A stretch of DNA of 64,000 bases from Muriicola soli (GCF_004139715.1 NZ_CP035544.1:744001-808000); one strand, 5' to 3'; shown: positions 8,517 to 17,628, counted from the stretch's first letter. Program-made: numbers and translations. The notes: generated by a model not told the origin, from the sequence alone.

Positions 8517-8672
8517 TTAGTTTTCTTTTTGCACTATAACAACAATAGCGGCTGTAATCATAAGCGATCCATACCAGTCTATCATATTAAAAGTTGCCGG
8601 TATTCCCCTGGCTAATATGCTTAAAACTATAAACGCTAAATAAATCCACGATATAATTTTTGCTATTTTCAT
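8517..8672 (-). CDS. Small membrane protein, 51 residues
   Basis: A short open frame with ATG at 8672 and TAA at 8517 encodes MKIAKIISWIYLAFIVLSIL, then a short polar loop, then a second hydrophobic stretch SLMITAAIVVIVQ and a KEN tail. Two membrane helices fit. It lies in an otherwise empty stretch of the island; composition and start context look genuine, but there is no family assignment. Confidence 0.45.
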   Translation of the reverse strand: MKIAKIISWIYLAFIVLSILARGIPATFNMIDWYGSLMITAAIVVIVQKEN

Positions 8673-8949
8673 TTGTTAAGTTTGGTTAATTTAACGTTTA
8701 AGCAATCTCATTTTTATTCCACGACAAAAATTTCACTAAGAGGTAAATCTGTTTCTATATTTAGTTTATAGAACTTTAAAATTTTAGTTTTTATTAAAAA
8801 ACCCTTACCACTATTGATTTAACGTAATTTATTCTACCAAATTATGTCTTAATACAATTTTGCTTTTTGTACGGAGTACATTCTTAATGGTTATTATAAG
8901 ACCAATTAATTGACTTCAATTTTCAGAAAAGACAAATAAACCATACGTT

Positions 8950-9228
8950 ATGAACGATCTAAAATTTGAAGACCTCCCTAAGGCAATGGAAACTGTTTTG
9001 GAAAAACTTACTCTGATTGAAGAAGAACTAAATGCCATTAAAGAAAACTTCCAGCCCAAAGAACCTGTAGAACTGTTAACTATAGAAGAAACGGCTAAAT
9101 ACCATTAAATATCCTTGTCTACCTAATGGCATCGGTCAAAGAAGGGAATACTTCCGTCCTATGGAATTGGGAATAGGGTGTATTATAAACGGAGTGAGGT
9201 AGAATTGAGCTTATTTAGGATAGGTTGA
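8950..9228 (+). pseudogene. Decayed excisionase-family (HTH_17) DNA-binding protein
   Basis: The frame from ATG 8950 reads a coiled-coil-like N-terminus (LEKLTLIEEELNAIKENF) and then VELLTIEETAKY, the start of a MerR/excisionase-type HTH. It then meets TAA at 9106 and again at 9124. The same frame resumes with PSYGIGNRVYYKRSEVELSL and ends at TGA 9226-9228; that is the wing of the same domain (the usual 'IGNRVYYKRSEVE' signature). The middle seems to have suffered indels as well as stops. Intact homologues sit next to integrases and help control excision; here the protein would be a truncated 52-mer, so the gene is probably inactive. Confidence 0.75.
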
Positions 9229-9328
9229 AATTTTCTCGCCCTCTCTTAAGATTTTGTATTATTCTATACCAAGGGTGAAAACTTTAAAATATTGAGTCCT
9301 AATTCTCGTTTAAGAATAAACATTGAAA

Positions 9329-10231
9329 ATGAAAAGGATCTACCTTCTTCTCCTTGTTATAATTTTTCTGTATTCCTGTGAGAAGGATTCTAGTTCAACT
9401 ACTAATATTCAAAGAATAGAAGGCAGTGCCATTTCTTTTAAGAAGAATGCCATTGTAGGAGGAAAAGGAGGTGCGACATCATACAACAAAGCTAGTTCTC
9501 TTCAAAATAAGAATGTTGATTCTACCTTTTTCATATCTCAATTCCCCTTAGTAGAATATCGCTATATCCAAGAAATAACATTTGATTCGATTCCTATTTA
9601 CGAAATTAATCAGGACACCCAGGACACTCTAAATATTACTTATGAAGTCAATGAGGTTTCCAGAGATACAGTTGGTTTTGAGAAAGGTAAACTATGGTTG
9701 CCACTTGATGATAGAAACTTTTCTAAAGTATATATTGGTATATCTGAAGAACAGCTCGCAGTTGCTGAGTTTTATATTGGTGTGCAAATGATTGATAGTA
9801 TTCCAGTAGAAGGAAATGGATTGCTCTTTAAAGCTTTATACGAGTATGGTGATGTTGAAAGCAATGGAGAACAAATATCAATAACTGGAGATTCGCACCC
9901 ATTTGATTCTAGATATTATAGGATCACAAATGAGATTCCCGTTTTTAACGAATTTGGGGAAATAGTGGAATATAAATATGGTATCGAATTAGGATCCTTT
10001 CTTCTCAGAAATTTTCAAATTGGCGAAACACAGGAGCTGACAAGGAGTTTTCGGCTAATTATTGCCTCACAGCCTGATGTCTTACCAACACCTGAAGATC
10101 CGTCTGGCACAGAACCCACAAATAATTTTAAAATATATTCCGATTTTGATATTAAATTTATTGTCAAGGAAATTTGGAATGACCGTCAATGTTGGCTTTC
10201 AGGGACGCCTGAGTGTCAAGACTTGTTTTAG
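9329..10231 (+). CDS. Exported lipoprotein of unknown function
   Basis: A 300-residue protein beginning MKRIYLLLLVIIFLYSCEKD, a type II signal peptide with lipobox LYSC. A TTG two codons upstream is in frame, but the ATG at 9329 gives the standard signal. Mature residues 25-60 are Ser/Thr/Gly-rich, then a beta-rich body with many aromatic and acidic residues. The C-terminus, WNDRQCWLSGTPECQDLF, has two cysteines likely to pair. I do not recognise the family. It is the only rightward intact gene in this part of the island and is probably cargo. Confidence 0.65.
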   Translation: MKRIYLLLLVIIFLYSCEKDSSSTTNIQRIEGSAISFKKNAIVGGKGGATSYNKASSLQNKNVDSTFFISQFPLVEYRYIQEITFDSIPIYEINQDTQDTLNITYEVNEVSRDTVGFEKGKLWLPLDDRNFSKVYIGISEEQLAVAEFYIGVQMIDSIPVEGNGLLFKALYEYGDVESNGEQISITGDSHPFDSRYYRITNEIPVFNEFGEIVEYKYGIELGSFLLRNFQIGETQELTRSFRLIIASQPDVLPTPEDPSGTEPTNNFKIYSDFDIKFIVKEIWNDRQCWLSGTPECQDLF

Positions 10232-10289
10232 TTTCCAACTTTTCTCACTAAGAAATTCTTAAATTCCCTTAAATATCATAACTAATTTT

Positions 10290-10355
10290 TTACTGGACAA
10301 TCTTCTCGTGATATTCCTGTATTGTCTTGATACTGGAAGGGATTTCGCTATCGAA
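10290..10355 (-). pseudogene. Remnant of a second tyrosine recombinase (C-terminus only)
   Basis: Reading the minus strand in one frame gives SEIPSSIKTIQEYHEKIVQ followed by TAA at 10290. It aligns with SELLGHSSIKITQEYYGRI in the intact integrase, keeping the region around the catalytic tyrosine. The DNA is also alike (gatattcctgtattgtctt here, aatattcctgggttatctt at about 16488). Only about 20 codons remain. It directly abuts the stop codon of the 10356-11888 gene. It suggests an earlier or tandem element integrated here. Confidence 0.7.
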
Positions 10356-11888
10356 TTAATGTTTAGCTACTTTTAATATAACAGCTTCGGAATTCATCAA
10401 GTCCGAATTAAGAACAATGTCCTCACTTTGATACTGATCATTTATCGATATTGAAACTGTATTTGGTGGAATCGATCCTAAGTTATGAGCGTATAACATT
10501 AGGTCATTAGCCCTTTCTGGATTTAATTGAACTCTAAAGTTAGCTTTAGAATTAGTAAGACTATGATTAGAGGTAATTACCTCGCCATTTAAGTAGATTG
10601 AAACAATATCGCCATCTTGTCTTCCATGATCCCATAAACTGATGGTAATTTCACTACTATTGACCTCAATTTCCTTGATATAGGATATATTACGACCTGC
10701 AAATCTTTGCCGTTTATTTTCCTTTTCAGTTCCTAATGGATCTTTATTACTTTCACTAATTACTTTAAAATATGGAGTTTCATAACTAGCATAGTTTTCA
10801 CCATCCAATGGGAATAATTCATATCCATATATTCTATAATCATCCCCTTCTTCTAAGTCTATTTGTGTCCTGAAATCATTTACAAAGCCTTTATTACTGA
10901 ATGGTCCAATTTTCTGAATACTTTCCCCGCCTTTAGCCAAAATAAATTCTATAGGTATATCTTCGGGAATATTAAAAGTTGTCCATTCCAGAGATATAGA
11001 TTCGCCTTTTATCCATCTAGTTTGACTATTCGGAATAGTGATTTCGATCCAGGGCTTCCAGGATTTTATTTCTTCCATCATCAGATTATTAATCTCAATC
11101 ATTCTATTCCTGAAATCTACATAAGGCTTATAATTCATTATCCCTACTTTAGCTTCCATCATGAGGTTAGATAAATCCCAAACAAAAAAAGCCGCATCTA
11201 CATTGGAAATTTCACTTGATGATCCCGAATTTATATTGAGTGCTTCTTCCATTTTCTTGTATACGTCATTCAATGCACTACGCGTCAACTTTTTATTTGG
11301 ATCTTCATAATTATTCGATATAATATCAGATATCAATTTTCTAGCTGCACTAAGCTTCATAAAACCCCATTTTTTCTCTATGAAATGTAATGCTTCTTGC
11401 CTGCTTAATTTTTTACTTCTGGAGTACTTTGATACAATATTAAATGCATCATAATAGTCGGACAAACCTTCATCAATAGTCGCTTTAGCGACGTTTTTAG
11501 CAATTTCTTCTGGATGATTTATACTTTTTTTTGCTATCTCTAAAAGAAAATCTTTTGCTAATGATTTTTTGACATTCCAAAACCCTCCTTGTATAAAATC
11601 AATTGCCAAGCTTGGAGATTCTAATAGAATATAACCACCTCCTTCTGTAGCATAGTTTACTATAAAATCACTATATGTTAGAGTAATAAGATCCTTCGAC
11701 AATGGAGTCCAGACCAAATCTGTTTTTTTAATAATATCCTGAGCATATTGAACTATATCTCCATATTTTTTGGATGGCATGTACACATTATCTATAGGAA
11801 CATTTTCAATAGTTTCTATTTGAGAGAATGACTTAACCCAACAGATAATTATTAGAATATTTAGAAAGGACTGAATAATCTTTTTCAT
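10356..11888 (-). CDS. Exported multidomain protein with Kre9-like and C-terminal beta-sandwich domains
   Basis: A 510-residue protein with signal peptide MKKIIQSFLNILIIICWV..SFSQ. Residues about 25-265 are helical and unlike anything I recognise. Residues about 280-380 (IPNSQTRWIKGESISLEWTT and on to DYRIYGYEL) resemble the Kre9/KNH-type Ig-like domain. The last 100 residues (SLWDHGRQDGDIVSIYLNG, then AHNLGSIPPNTVSISIND) match a recurrent C-terminal beta-sandwich of secreted Bacteroidetes proteins. It is the last gene of an exported-protein operon reaching back to 16226. Function unknown; surface or periplasmic location inferred. Confidence 0.7.
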   Translation of the reverse strand: MKKIIQSFLNILIIICWVKSFSQIETIENVPIDNVYMPSKKYGDIVQYAQDIIKKTDLVWTPLSKDLITLTYSDFIVNYATEGGGYILLESPSLAIDFIQGGFWNVKKSLAKDFLLEIAKKSINHPEEIAKNVAKATIDEGLSDYYDAFNIVSKYSRSKKLSRQEALHFIEKKWGFMKLSAARKLISDIISNNYEDPNKKLTRSALNDVYKKMEEALNINSGSSSEISNVDAAFFVWDLSNLMMEAKVGIMNYKPYVDFRNRMIEINNLMMEEIKSWKPWIEITIPNSQTRWIKGESISLEWTTFNIPEDIPIEFILAKGGESIQKIGPFSNKGFVNDFRTQIDLEEGDDYRIYGYELFPLDGENYASYETPYFKVISESNKDPLGTEKENKRQRFAGRNISYIKEIEVNSSEITISLWDHGRQDGDIVSIYLNGEVITSNHSLTNSKANFRVQLNPERANDLMLYAHNLGSIPPNTVSISINDQYQSEDIVLNSDLMNSEAVILKVAKH

Positions 11889-11995
11889 ATGTATAAACCT
11901 GTAAAATCCTATCTTAAAATAACTAGTAGCTAAGAGTACTACCCCTCAAAGTATGCACTTATAAGCAAGAGGGTCTTAAATAAAATTGGGGTACT

Positions 11996-12742
11996 TTATC
12001 TTGTAGATATTGAAACATCTATTTCTGTACTAGTACCAGTAATATTGTTTAAGGCGCGATGCCTTTTAACATATGGGGAAATTTTCAGAAAAATCTCCTT
12101 GTCTGTTTCTTTCAATTGAACACTTACTTCCTTTTCCTCATAGATACTTAAAGGACTATCTGATGACACTTGATTATAGAGAAACACTTTGAAATAAGCA
12201 CTGCCAGGCCCTAATAATAAATCAAACTCTTTTTTTTCGATTTCAAATTTATTCGTTCGATGTTGTTTACCTCCTAAGCCAAAAACATCTTCACGTGCAG
12301 CTATCGATTCTGTGGAATCCACAAAAAAATAGGCGTTTTCGAAATATGGGTCTGTTTCATTTTTAACTTCAATCCGAAAATATATTATTTCACCTTCCAT
12401 AAGTTTCGTGTCTTTTTTGGAATAATCGTCTTTATTTTCCACCAAAAAAGATGCTACGTCAAGGTTTATCTTGTACTTCCTACGATTTTTTAGAAATTTC
12501 AAAGGGTGTTCTTTTAATCCGTAGACTTCTTTATCCCCATTTTGAAACTTTACCATAAAAATGTAGTCTTTATCGTAACTTATAATGGAGTCTGTGTTTT
12601 TATCTCTGACAGAAACATAATTATCGTCAATTGAGAATATGTTTGTTTTTAATTCGTCTCCAGTTGAGAAGTAGATTAGGTCCTCTTGAGAATAAACCAA
12701 GCTGATAAATAATAAAGCTAGAGTCGTCGTGAGTTTCTTCAT
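11996..12742 (-). CDS. Exported protein of unknown function
   Basis: A 248-residue protein from the ATG at 12742; the longer open frame would run into the preceding gene, and MKKLTTTLALLFISLVYSQ is an obvious signal peptide. The mature start, FSTGDELKTNIFSIDDNYVS, resembles the short strand-turn module ('ngdeixgxvxxi...') found at the start of the neighbouring 309-residue protein and of many Bacteroidetes exported proteins. The rest is beta-rich without a recognised family. Seven bases separate it from the gene upstream, so they are co-transcribed. Confidence 0.65.
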   Translation of the reverse strand: MKKLTTTLALLFISLVYSQEDLIYFSTGDELKTNIFSIDDNYVSVRDKNTDSIISYDKDYIFMVKFQNGDKEVYGLKEHPLKFLKNRRKYKINLDVASFLVENKDDYSKKDTKLMEGEIIYFRIEVKNETDPYFENAYFFVDSTESIAAREDVFGLGGKQHRTNKFEIEKKEFDLLLGPGSAYFKVFLYNQVSSDSPLSIYEEKEVSVQLKETDKEIFLKISPYVKRHRALNNITGTSTEIDVSISTR

Positions 12743-12749
12743 TTTGTAA

Positions 12750-13679
12750 TTAGTTTGCGTATTTTTCAAATTTTTTGAATCTTCCTGGAACCCATTTCCC
12801 ATCTGCAACACTTAGTATTCTTAGGTAGTCATTCCCTAACTCTTTTTCCAGGGATTGGGCTAGGTTTGGATTACTTTTCTTAACAACCTTATAGAGTTTT
12901 AAATTGAGCTCCATTCTAATTAGTAAAAGGTCATAATCAACCTCACAATTTTCAACGGCATAATTAACTTCTTTCAACCCCTCTTGGTATTCATCGAGAT
13001 TCAACAGCACTTCTGCTTTGGCCTGGTGTAAATAACAACCTTCTGGCCATTTTTTCAAGGCCTCATCAATGGCAATAAGTTTATTTGAATAAAAGTCTTT
13101 TCCTGGAAATAGTCCTGGCTGAATTAGGGCTATAAGAGTCACTCTGTATTCATATTTATCTGGATTTAGCTCTAATGCCTTATTAAACTCATCCATCCAT
13201 GACGCATCTTGCGTTTTTAAAGCAAGATTCCATTTGGTCATTGCCATATGGTAATAAGCGGAATCACTTGTTGGTTGTGCGTTAATTGCTTTCTTCCAAT
13301 GCGCTATAGCTGTTCCTGAATCAGCTAAAGAATTTGAGCTACTTGCTCTATTTTTATAAACTAAGCCCATATAGTAATGAAAGAGATACTTTCTAAGGTT
13401 GTTGGTAATAAGTTCTTGAGAAGGGCCATCTTCAATATTTATTTTCAAGAGGGATCCGTTTGCTTTTTTAATAATGAAAATACTGTCTTTCGACACTGCA
13501 GTTTCTCTGTTATTATTATTTCTATATTTTATCTCAGAAGCTCCAAGTTCCAATATTTCCCCAATAATTTCCTCACCATTCAATTTAATTACGATATCAT
13601 GAGAACTATCTTGTGGGTGACATATATTTAATCCTGATAAAATGAGTAAAATGATGAGTTTACGGCTTAATTTTTCCAT
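12750..13679 (-). CDS. Exported TPR-containing protein
   Basis: A 309-residue protein from ATG 13679, with signal peptide MEKLSRKLIILLILSGLNIC. A short module IVIKLNGEEIIGEILEL (residues about 29-45) precedes helical repeats with TPR character: AIAHWKKAINAQPTSDSAYY, DEFNKALELNPDKYEYRV, then AIDEALKKWPEGCYLHQAKA and VNYAVENCEVDYDLLLIRME. TPRs usually mount protein-protein contacts. The start lies 1 base beyond the stop of the preceding gene, so translation is likely coupled. Part of the exported-protein operon; substrate and role unknown. Confidence 0.7.
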   Translation of the reverse strand: MEKLSRKLIILLILSGLNICHPQDSSHDIVIKLNGEEIIGEILELGASEIKYRNNNNRETAVSKDSIFIIKKANGSLLKINIEDGPSQELITNNLRKYLFHYYMGLVYKNRASSSNSLADSGTAIAHWKKAINAQPTSDSAYYHMAMTKWNLALKTQDASWMDEFNKALELNPDKYEYRVTLIALIQPGLFPGKDFYSNKLIAIDEALKKWPEGCYLHQAKAEVLLNLDEYQEGLKEVNYAVENCEVDYDLLLIRMELNLKLYKVVKKSNPNLAQSLEKELGNDYLRILSVADGKWVPGRFKKFEKYAN

Positions 13680-13680
13680 T

Positions 13681-14439
13681 TCAATAAATATTAAATGCAT
13701 AAAGTTTATTTAACAACATTTCATTGCCGCTATACATACTATAGCTAGTTTCTACTTCTTGAATTTTGTTATTAATCTTTAAAATATCCATATAATAAAT
13801 CTGGTTATTACCCATATCAATAAATGATATCTTACCATTACTTTCTTTAGAGTCTAGTGCCAGCCATCCAAGTTCTGATCTTATTAAACTCCCAGATTTT
13901 AGATATGATTCATGCGAATTAATACTAGAAAATACACTCTCTTTTTCCCTGAAATAATCGCACTCGTTATTAAAGCATTCTTCAATATTAAGGATCTTAC
14001 CATTATTTACTTTAAATGTTTTAACTAGTTCGCCATTTGCAATTGTAATTTTATATATCGGCTTAGGGATTTCTAAAATTGCGTTAAAGGGATCGTTTTC
14101 ATCATAGATATTAATTGTTAATTTTCCGTTATCCAGTATTTCTTCACGAGTTAAAGTTGCTTCCTTATCTAGTTTTCTTTTTTTCCCTTCAAACCTAACC
14201 TTATAAAATAGTGTAGCATGAGGAATCAGATTCAGAAGATCCACTTGCTTGCTATTAATTAAGCTGTCTATAAGATCAATCTTTGAATTGAAATTCCTCC
14301 TCTCATTATTTATCAGATAGTAATTCCCTGTGGACATAAGATTTTTGAATTTTTTCCTGGTTTCAGAAATAAATCCATTTATCGTCTTTTCATACATTAA
14401 TATCCCCTCTTCATTTGCTTTATTAAATTCTTCATGCAA
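13681..14439 (-). CDS. C-terminal part of a split exported protein
   Basis: The listed 252 residues begin at a TTG (14439), but the frame stays open upstream to about 14650 with credible protein (INIRFNGNEILGESFDIVIG, then YLELYPAPKPSI) and no ATG. The upstream gene ends ATG AAA AAA TAA within a six-base A run (minus strand of 14646-14651). One extra A there would fuse the two frames into a protein of about 850 residues. The separate start is thus doubtful; a lost base, an assembly error or frameshifting explains the layout better. The beta-rich content has no recognised family. Confidence 0.5.
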   Translation of the reverse strand: MHEEFNKANEEGILMYEKTINGFISETRKKFKNLMSTGNYYLINNERRNFNSKIDLIDSLINSKQVDLLNLIPHATLFYKVRFEGKKRKLDKEATLTREEILDNGKLTINIYDENDPFNAILEIPKPIYKITIANGELVKTFKVNNGKILNIEECFNNECDYFREKESVFSSINSHESYLKSGSLIRSELGWLALDSKESNGKISFIDMGNNQIYYMDILKINNKIQEVETSYSMYSGNEMLLNKLYAFNIY

Positions 14440-14642
14440 ACTCAGTAATTCATTTAATGAATACTTTTTTTGGGGGTTGAAGTCATTTAATTCATACTTC
14501 TCATATATTCTTGCAAATGAAAATGTAGGATCATTGATAGATGGTTTTGGAGCCGGGTAAAGTTCTAAATAGTTAATTGGTTCTTCGCCTATTACAATAT
14601 CAAAAGACTCTCCTAGTATCTCGTTTCCATTGAATCTAATAT

Positions 14643-16226
14643 TTATTTTTTCATTTTTAATACATATGCGGAAGTGTTTTTTTTCAAATATTTTTCATTT
14701 ATAAATATGCTGTCTATATTATTAAAGCTGATTTTTAATTCAGATAATAAATTAGAAGGCATCTTATCTTTCGCTATCAAGTTATATTTATAGGCAACCT
14801 TTAGTGTTTCGACCCTTAAATCATTCTCTTTAAAAAAATTGGCAACCAGGTCAGGATATAATCTATTCAAATACTTCAAACAGTTTTTTGAATGGTTATT
14901 AATTAAATTATTGATCAAACTTACATGATCAAATTCACAAGTTTTTAAAAATAAATCAAACACTTGATAAGAATCCTCTTTGAATATCAGGTCTTGATTG
15001 TTGCATAAATCATTTTCCTGGATCATATATGAAATAAGAAAATTTGTGAATTTTGGACTGTCTGCTAAGATCGCTAGTTTTAAATATTCTGCTTGGTTGT
15101 ATTCTTCAATAGATTTGATGATATCAAAATTCTTTTTGTTGGTTTCAAAGCCAATAGAATCCATTGAAACTAGGTCTTGAATGAAGTTGTGAGTGACTTT
15201 CAATGAATTTTTAAACTCTCTTTCGTATTTGTTAGGGTCGAGAAGAAAAGCATAATTAATGAATTCGTGTTTAAGAAATATATCTTCTGAATTTTTATAA
15301 AGTAAATACCAGGCTTCTTTGCTTTTAGGATTTTTTCTTAGACTACGTTTCAAATAGTTAATTGCAGATTTCTTAAATAGCGGGATTTCTGTTTTTTCGT
15401 GCCATTCTAACTTCCTAATTGCAATTTGAAAATCTGAGGAGTCCTTATTTGATGATGAGAAATATCTTAGATCATTTTTACAGTCGTGTTCAAGCCATTC
15501 TGAGCTCCATGGGGAATAGTTTTTATTCATGAATTCCAAAATACATTCTTGTAGAAGGTAATTATTATAATTAGTCCTCATAGCATGCTCTTCTGAAACG
15601 TAAGCTGCGGCTTCGAGATAATTTTGTTTATTAGCTTCAATATTTTCTATGACCTTATTCTTGAGGGGAGTAATTTTATTGTCAAGCAATGAATCAAGTT
15701 CTCTTTCGACCTTAAACTTTTCTCTCAATAATTTTCGTTTTACGCCATTTTTGATTAGATCTGAGGCAAGCATTTGTGCGGTATTAACAATCAGGGCGTC
15801 AGCATTTGGATCGTTGGTAATATTTAAATCTGCAATTTCAAGTTCTTGGAATAATGTTTGAACGGCGGCATCAACAGCCATAAAATAATCATTTCTAATG
15901 TTTGCGCTTTGTATTTGGATTTCTGCTCTTAAATAGTCAGTCTCCTTCAATAGATTCTGTGCTGTTTCCTTATCATTCACTTCAAAGGATTTTATTGAAT
16001 CTAAAGCTTCAGGAAAGATTTCAGGCCTATCTATAATAACCCGAAAAAAATTGACGGCTGATTTCGCAGCCTCTGCGGTTCTGGGGTCAATGTTGAGCTC
16101 TTGAGCTAATATATCGTAATCTACAAGAGATGGCTGGCCTAACAATTGATTAGACTGAAAAAAAAAAGTTACACCAAATAAAAGAAAGGCAGATCTTACT
16201 ACTTGACCTACAATAAGATTATTCAT
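14643..16226 (-). CDS. Exported helical-repeat protein, probably the N-terminal part of a longer protein
   Basis: 527 residues starting MNNLIVGQVVRSAFLLFGVT with a signal sequence ending near LLGQ. The body is almost wholly alpha-helical: long coiled segments around residues 60-200 (DKETAQNLLKETDYLRAEIQ), and TPR-like repeats near 270-330 (AINYLKRSLRKNPKSKEAWY). The C-terminus runs out as SAYVLKMKK at a homopolymer and is probably continued by the next frame (see 13681-14439). It is the first gene of the exported operon and lies 200 bases from the integrase stop. No family recognised. Confidence 0.65.
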   Translation of the reverse strand: MNNLIVGQVVRSAFLLFGVTFFFQSNQLLGQPSLVDYDILAQELNIDPRTAEAAKSAVNFFRVIIDRPEIFPEALDSIKSFEVNDKETAQNLLKETDYLRAEIQIQSANIRNDYFMAVDAAVQTLFQELEIADLNITNDPNADALIVNTAQMLASDLIKNGVKRKLLREKFKVERELDSLLDNKITPLKNKVIENIEANKQNYLEAAAYVSEEHAMRTNYNNYLLQECILEFMNKNYSPWSSEWLEHDCKNDLRYFSSSNKDSSDFQIAIRKLEWHEKTEIPLFKKSAINYLKRSLRKNPKSKEAWYLLYKNSEDIFLKHEFINYAFLLDPNKYEREFKNSLKVTHNFIQDLVSMDSIGFETNKKNFDIIKSIEEYNQAEYLKLAILADSPKFTNFLISYMIQENDLCNNQDLIFKEDSYQVFDLFLKTCEFDHVSLINNLINNHSKNCLKYLNRLYPDLVANFFKENDLRVETLKVAYKYNLIAKDKMPSNLLSELKISFNNIDSIFINEKYLKKNTSAYVLKMKK

Positions 16227-16422
16227 CGTACAACTATTGAATGCAAATATTAAATATTAATAAATACTTGCTCAAGTAAGGAATTGGGGGGAGACAAATA
16301 GCAATAATGATTAAATATATAAAAATTTGTTAAAAAGGGAAACTCTAATAAGGCCTCTGTATAATTGGAGTTATAGGTTAAAATGAAGAATTCATCTCTT
16401 TTTTGATCGATTCCTATTTTAA

Positions 16423-17628
16423 CTAACTACTCAATTTTGCAATCCTTTTCATCTCATCACTCACCCTTTTCTGTACAATTCTGCCATAATATTCCTGGGT
16501 TATCTTAATACTGGAATGTCCTAAGAGTTCACTGACTACCTCCATAGGTACATCATTATAAAGCAACACGGTGGATGCAAATGTCTTCCGAGCCATGTGG
16601 TGACTAATTTTCTTTTTAATACTTACAATAGCCCCGATCTCCTTCAGATAGGAGTTTATTTTCTGATTACTAATAACGGGTAGTATAAATTCCTGCTGAG
16701 TATCATATTCATTGAGAATATCTTTTGCTTTGGGTAATAACGGTACAGAAATCTTTTTACCTGTTTTCTTCCGCTCCATTTGGATCCACTCATTTCCGTC
16801 AAAACCTTTTATGATGTGTTCATGCTTCAGGTGCTTCATTTCGTGGTAGGCCAAGCCTGTATAACAGCAGAAAATGAATAAGTCTCGTACCAGTTTTAAC
16901 CTGGGCTGTTCTAACGGATAGTTTTGGAGTCTTTCTAATTCCTCAACTGTAAGGAAAATAACCCCTTTGATTACTCTGCCCGGTTTGTGGAGTGCAAAAG
17001 GATCCTTGTCCAAATATCCTTCGGCTACAGCCGTCCTAATCGGCTTTCTGAAGCGTTGAATAGTCTTATTTACGGTAACCTGACGTTGACTCAGTTCTGT
17101 TTTTAAATAAAATTCTAAATCATCTAGAAAATGGGGTTTTAATTCCTGTAACGGGATATCCTTTTTCTTGTATTTCCATTTAATAAAGGACTGAGCTTGC
17201 AAACAAGCATAATAGTATTTCTTCCAGGTGGCCAGTTCAATGTCAATTCCTATAAGCTTCTTCTTTTTTTGCAGGAACTCCTTAAAGTAGGCGATTAAGT
17301 AGGTGTCCTGGAGGGTTGGCTTTCCCAGATAATGCTGAAATACATCCTCAATCGTAAATTCAATTTCAGAGAGCTGCAGTTTTAAATATTCCTTTTTGAT
17401 ATTAGCCGCTATGATCTGTAACTGAGTATTTAATTGTTGGTTTTCAATAGATTTAGATATTGCCCTTTGTTTTTTTGCATTCCATTCGATAGGATTGACA
17501 AATTCACCAACGGAAAATTCCTTTCTTCTTTTCTTGTAGGTGATTCTGCACTTAATAGGGCAAGTGCCTTTTTTGTTGATTTTGGACTTATTCAAATAGA
17601 ATAGTACAAGTAAATTTTGTTGATTCAT
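16423..17628 (-). CDS. Tyrosine recombinase (integrase) of the island
   Basis: 401 residues from the ATG at 17628 (MNQQNLLVLFYLNKSKINKK), the usual start for the Bacteroidetes phage-integrase subgroup; an earlier in-frame ATG is less likely. An Arm-binding N-terminus and SAM-like core-binding domain precede the catalytic domain. Visible catalytic residues: the HHMARKTFAS box (H-xx-R), GHSSIKI (H) and QEYYGRI (Tyr nucleophile). Box I reads YTGLAYHEMKHL, with alanine where most integrases have arginine, as reported for IntDOT-type recombinases. It sits beside the tRNA-Lys 3' end, so the target is that tRNA gene. It would catalyse insertion and, with a working excisionase, excision of the island. 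Confidence 0.92.
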   Translation of the reverse strand: MNQQNLLVLFYLNKSKINKKGTCPIKCRITYKKRRKEFSVGEFVNPIEWNAKKQRAISKSIENQQLNTQLQIIAANIKKEYLKLQLSEIEFTIEDVFQHYLGKPTLQDTYLIAYFKEFLQKKKKLIGIDIELATWKKYYYACLQAQSFIKWKYKKKDIPLQELKPHFLDDLEFYLKTELSQRQVTVNKTIQRFRKPIRTAVAEGYLDKDPFALHKPGRVIKGVIFLTVEELERLQNYPLEQPRLKLVRDLFIFCCYTGLAYHEMKHLKHEHIIKGFDGNEWIQMERKKTGKKISVPLLPKAKDILNEYDTQQEFILPVISNQKINSYLKEIGAIVSIKKKISHHMARKTFASTVLLYNDVPMEVVSELLGHSSIKITQEYYGRIVQKRVSDEMKRIAKLSS

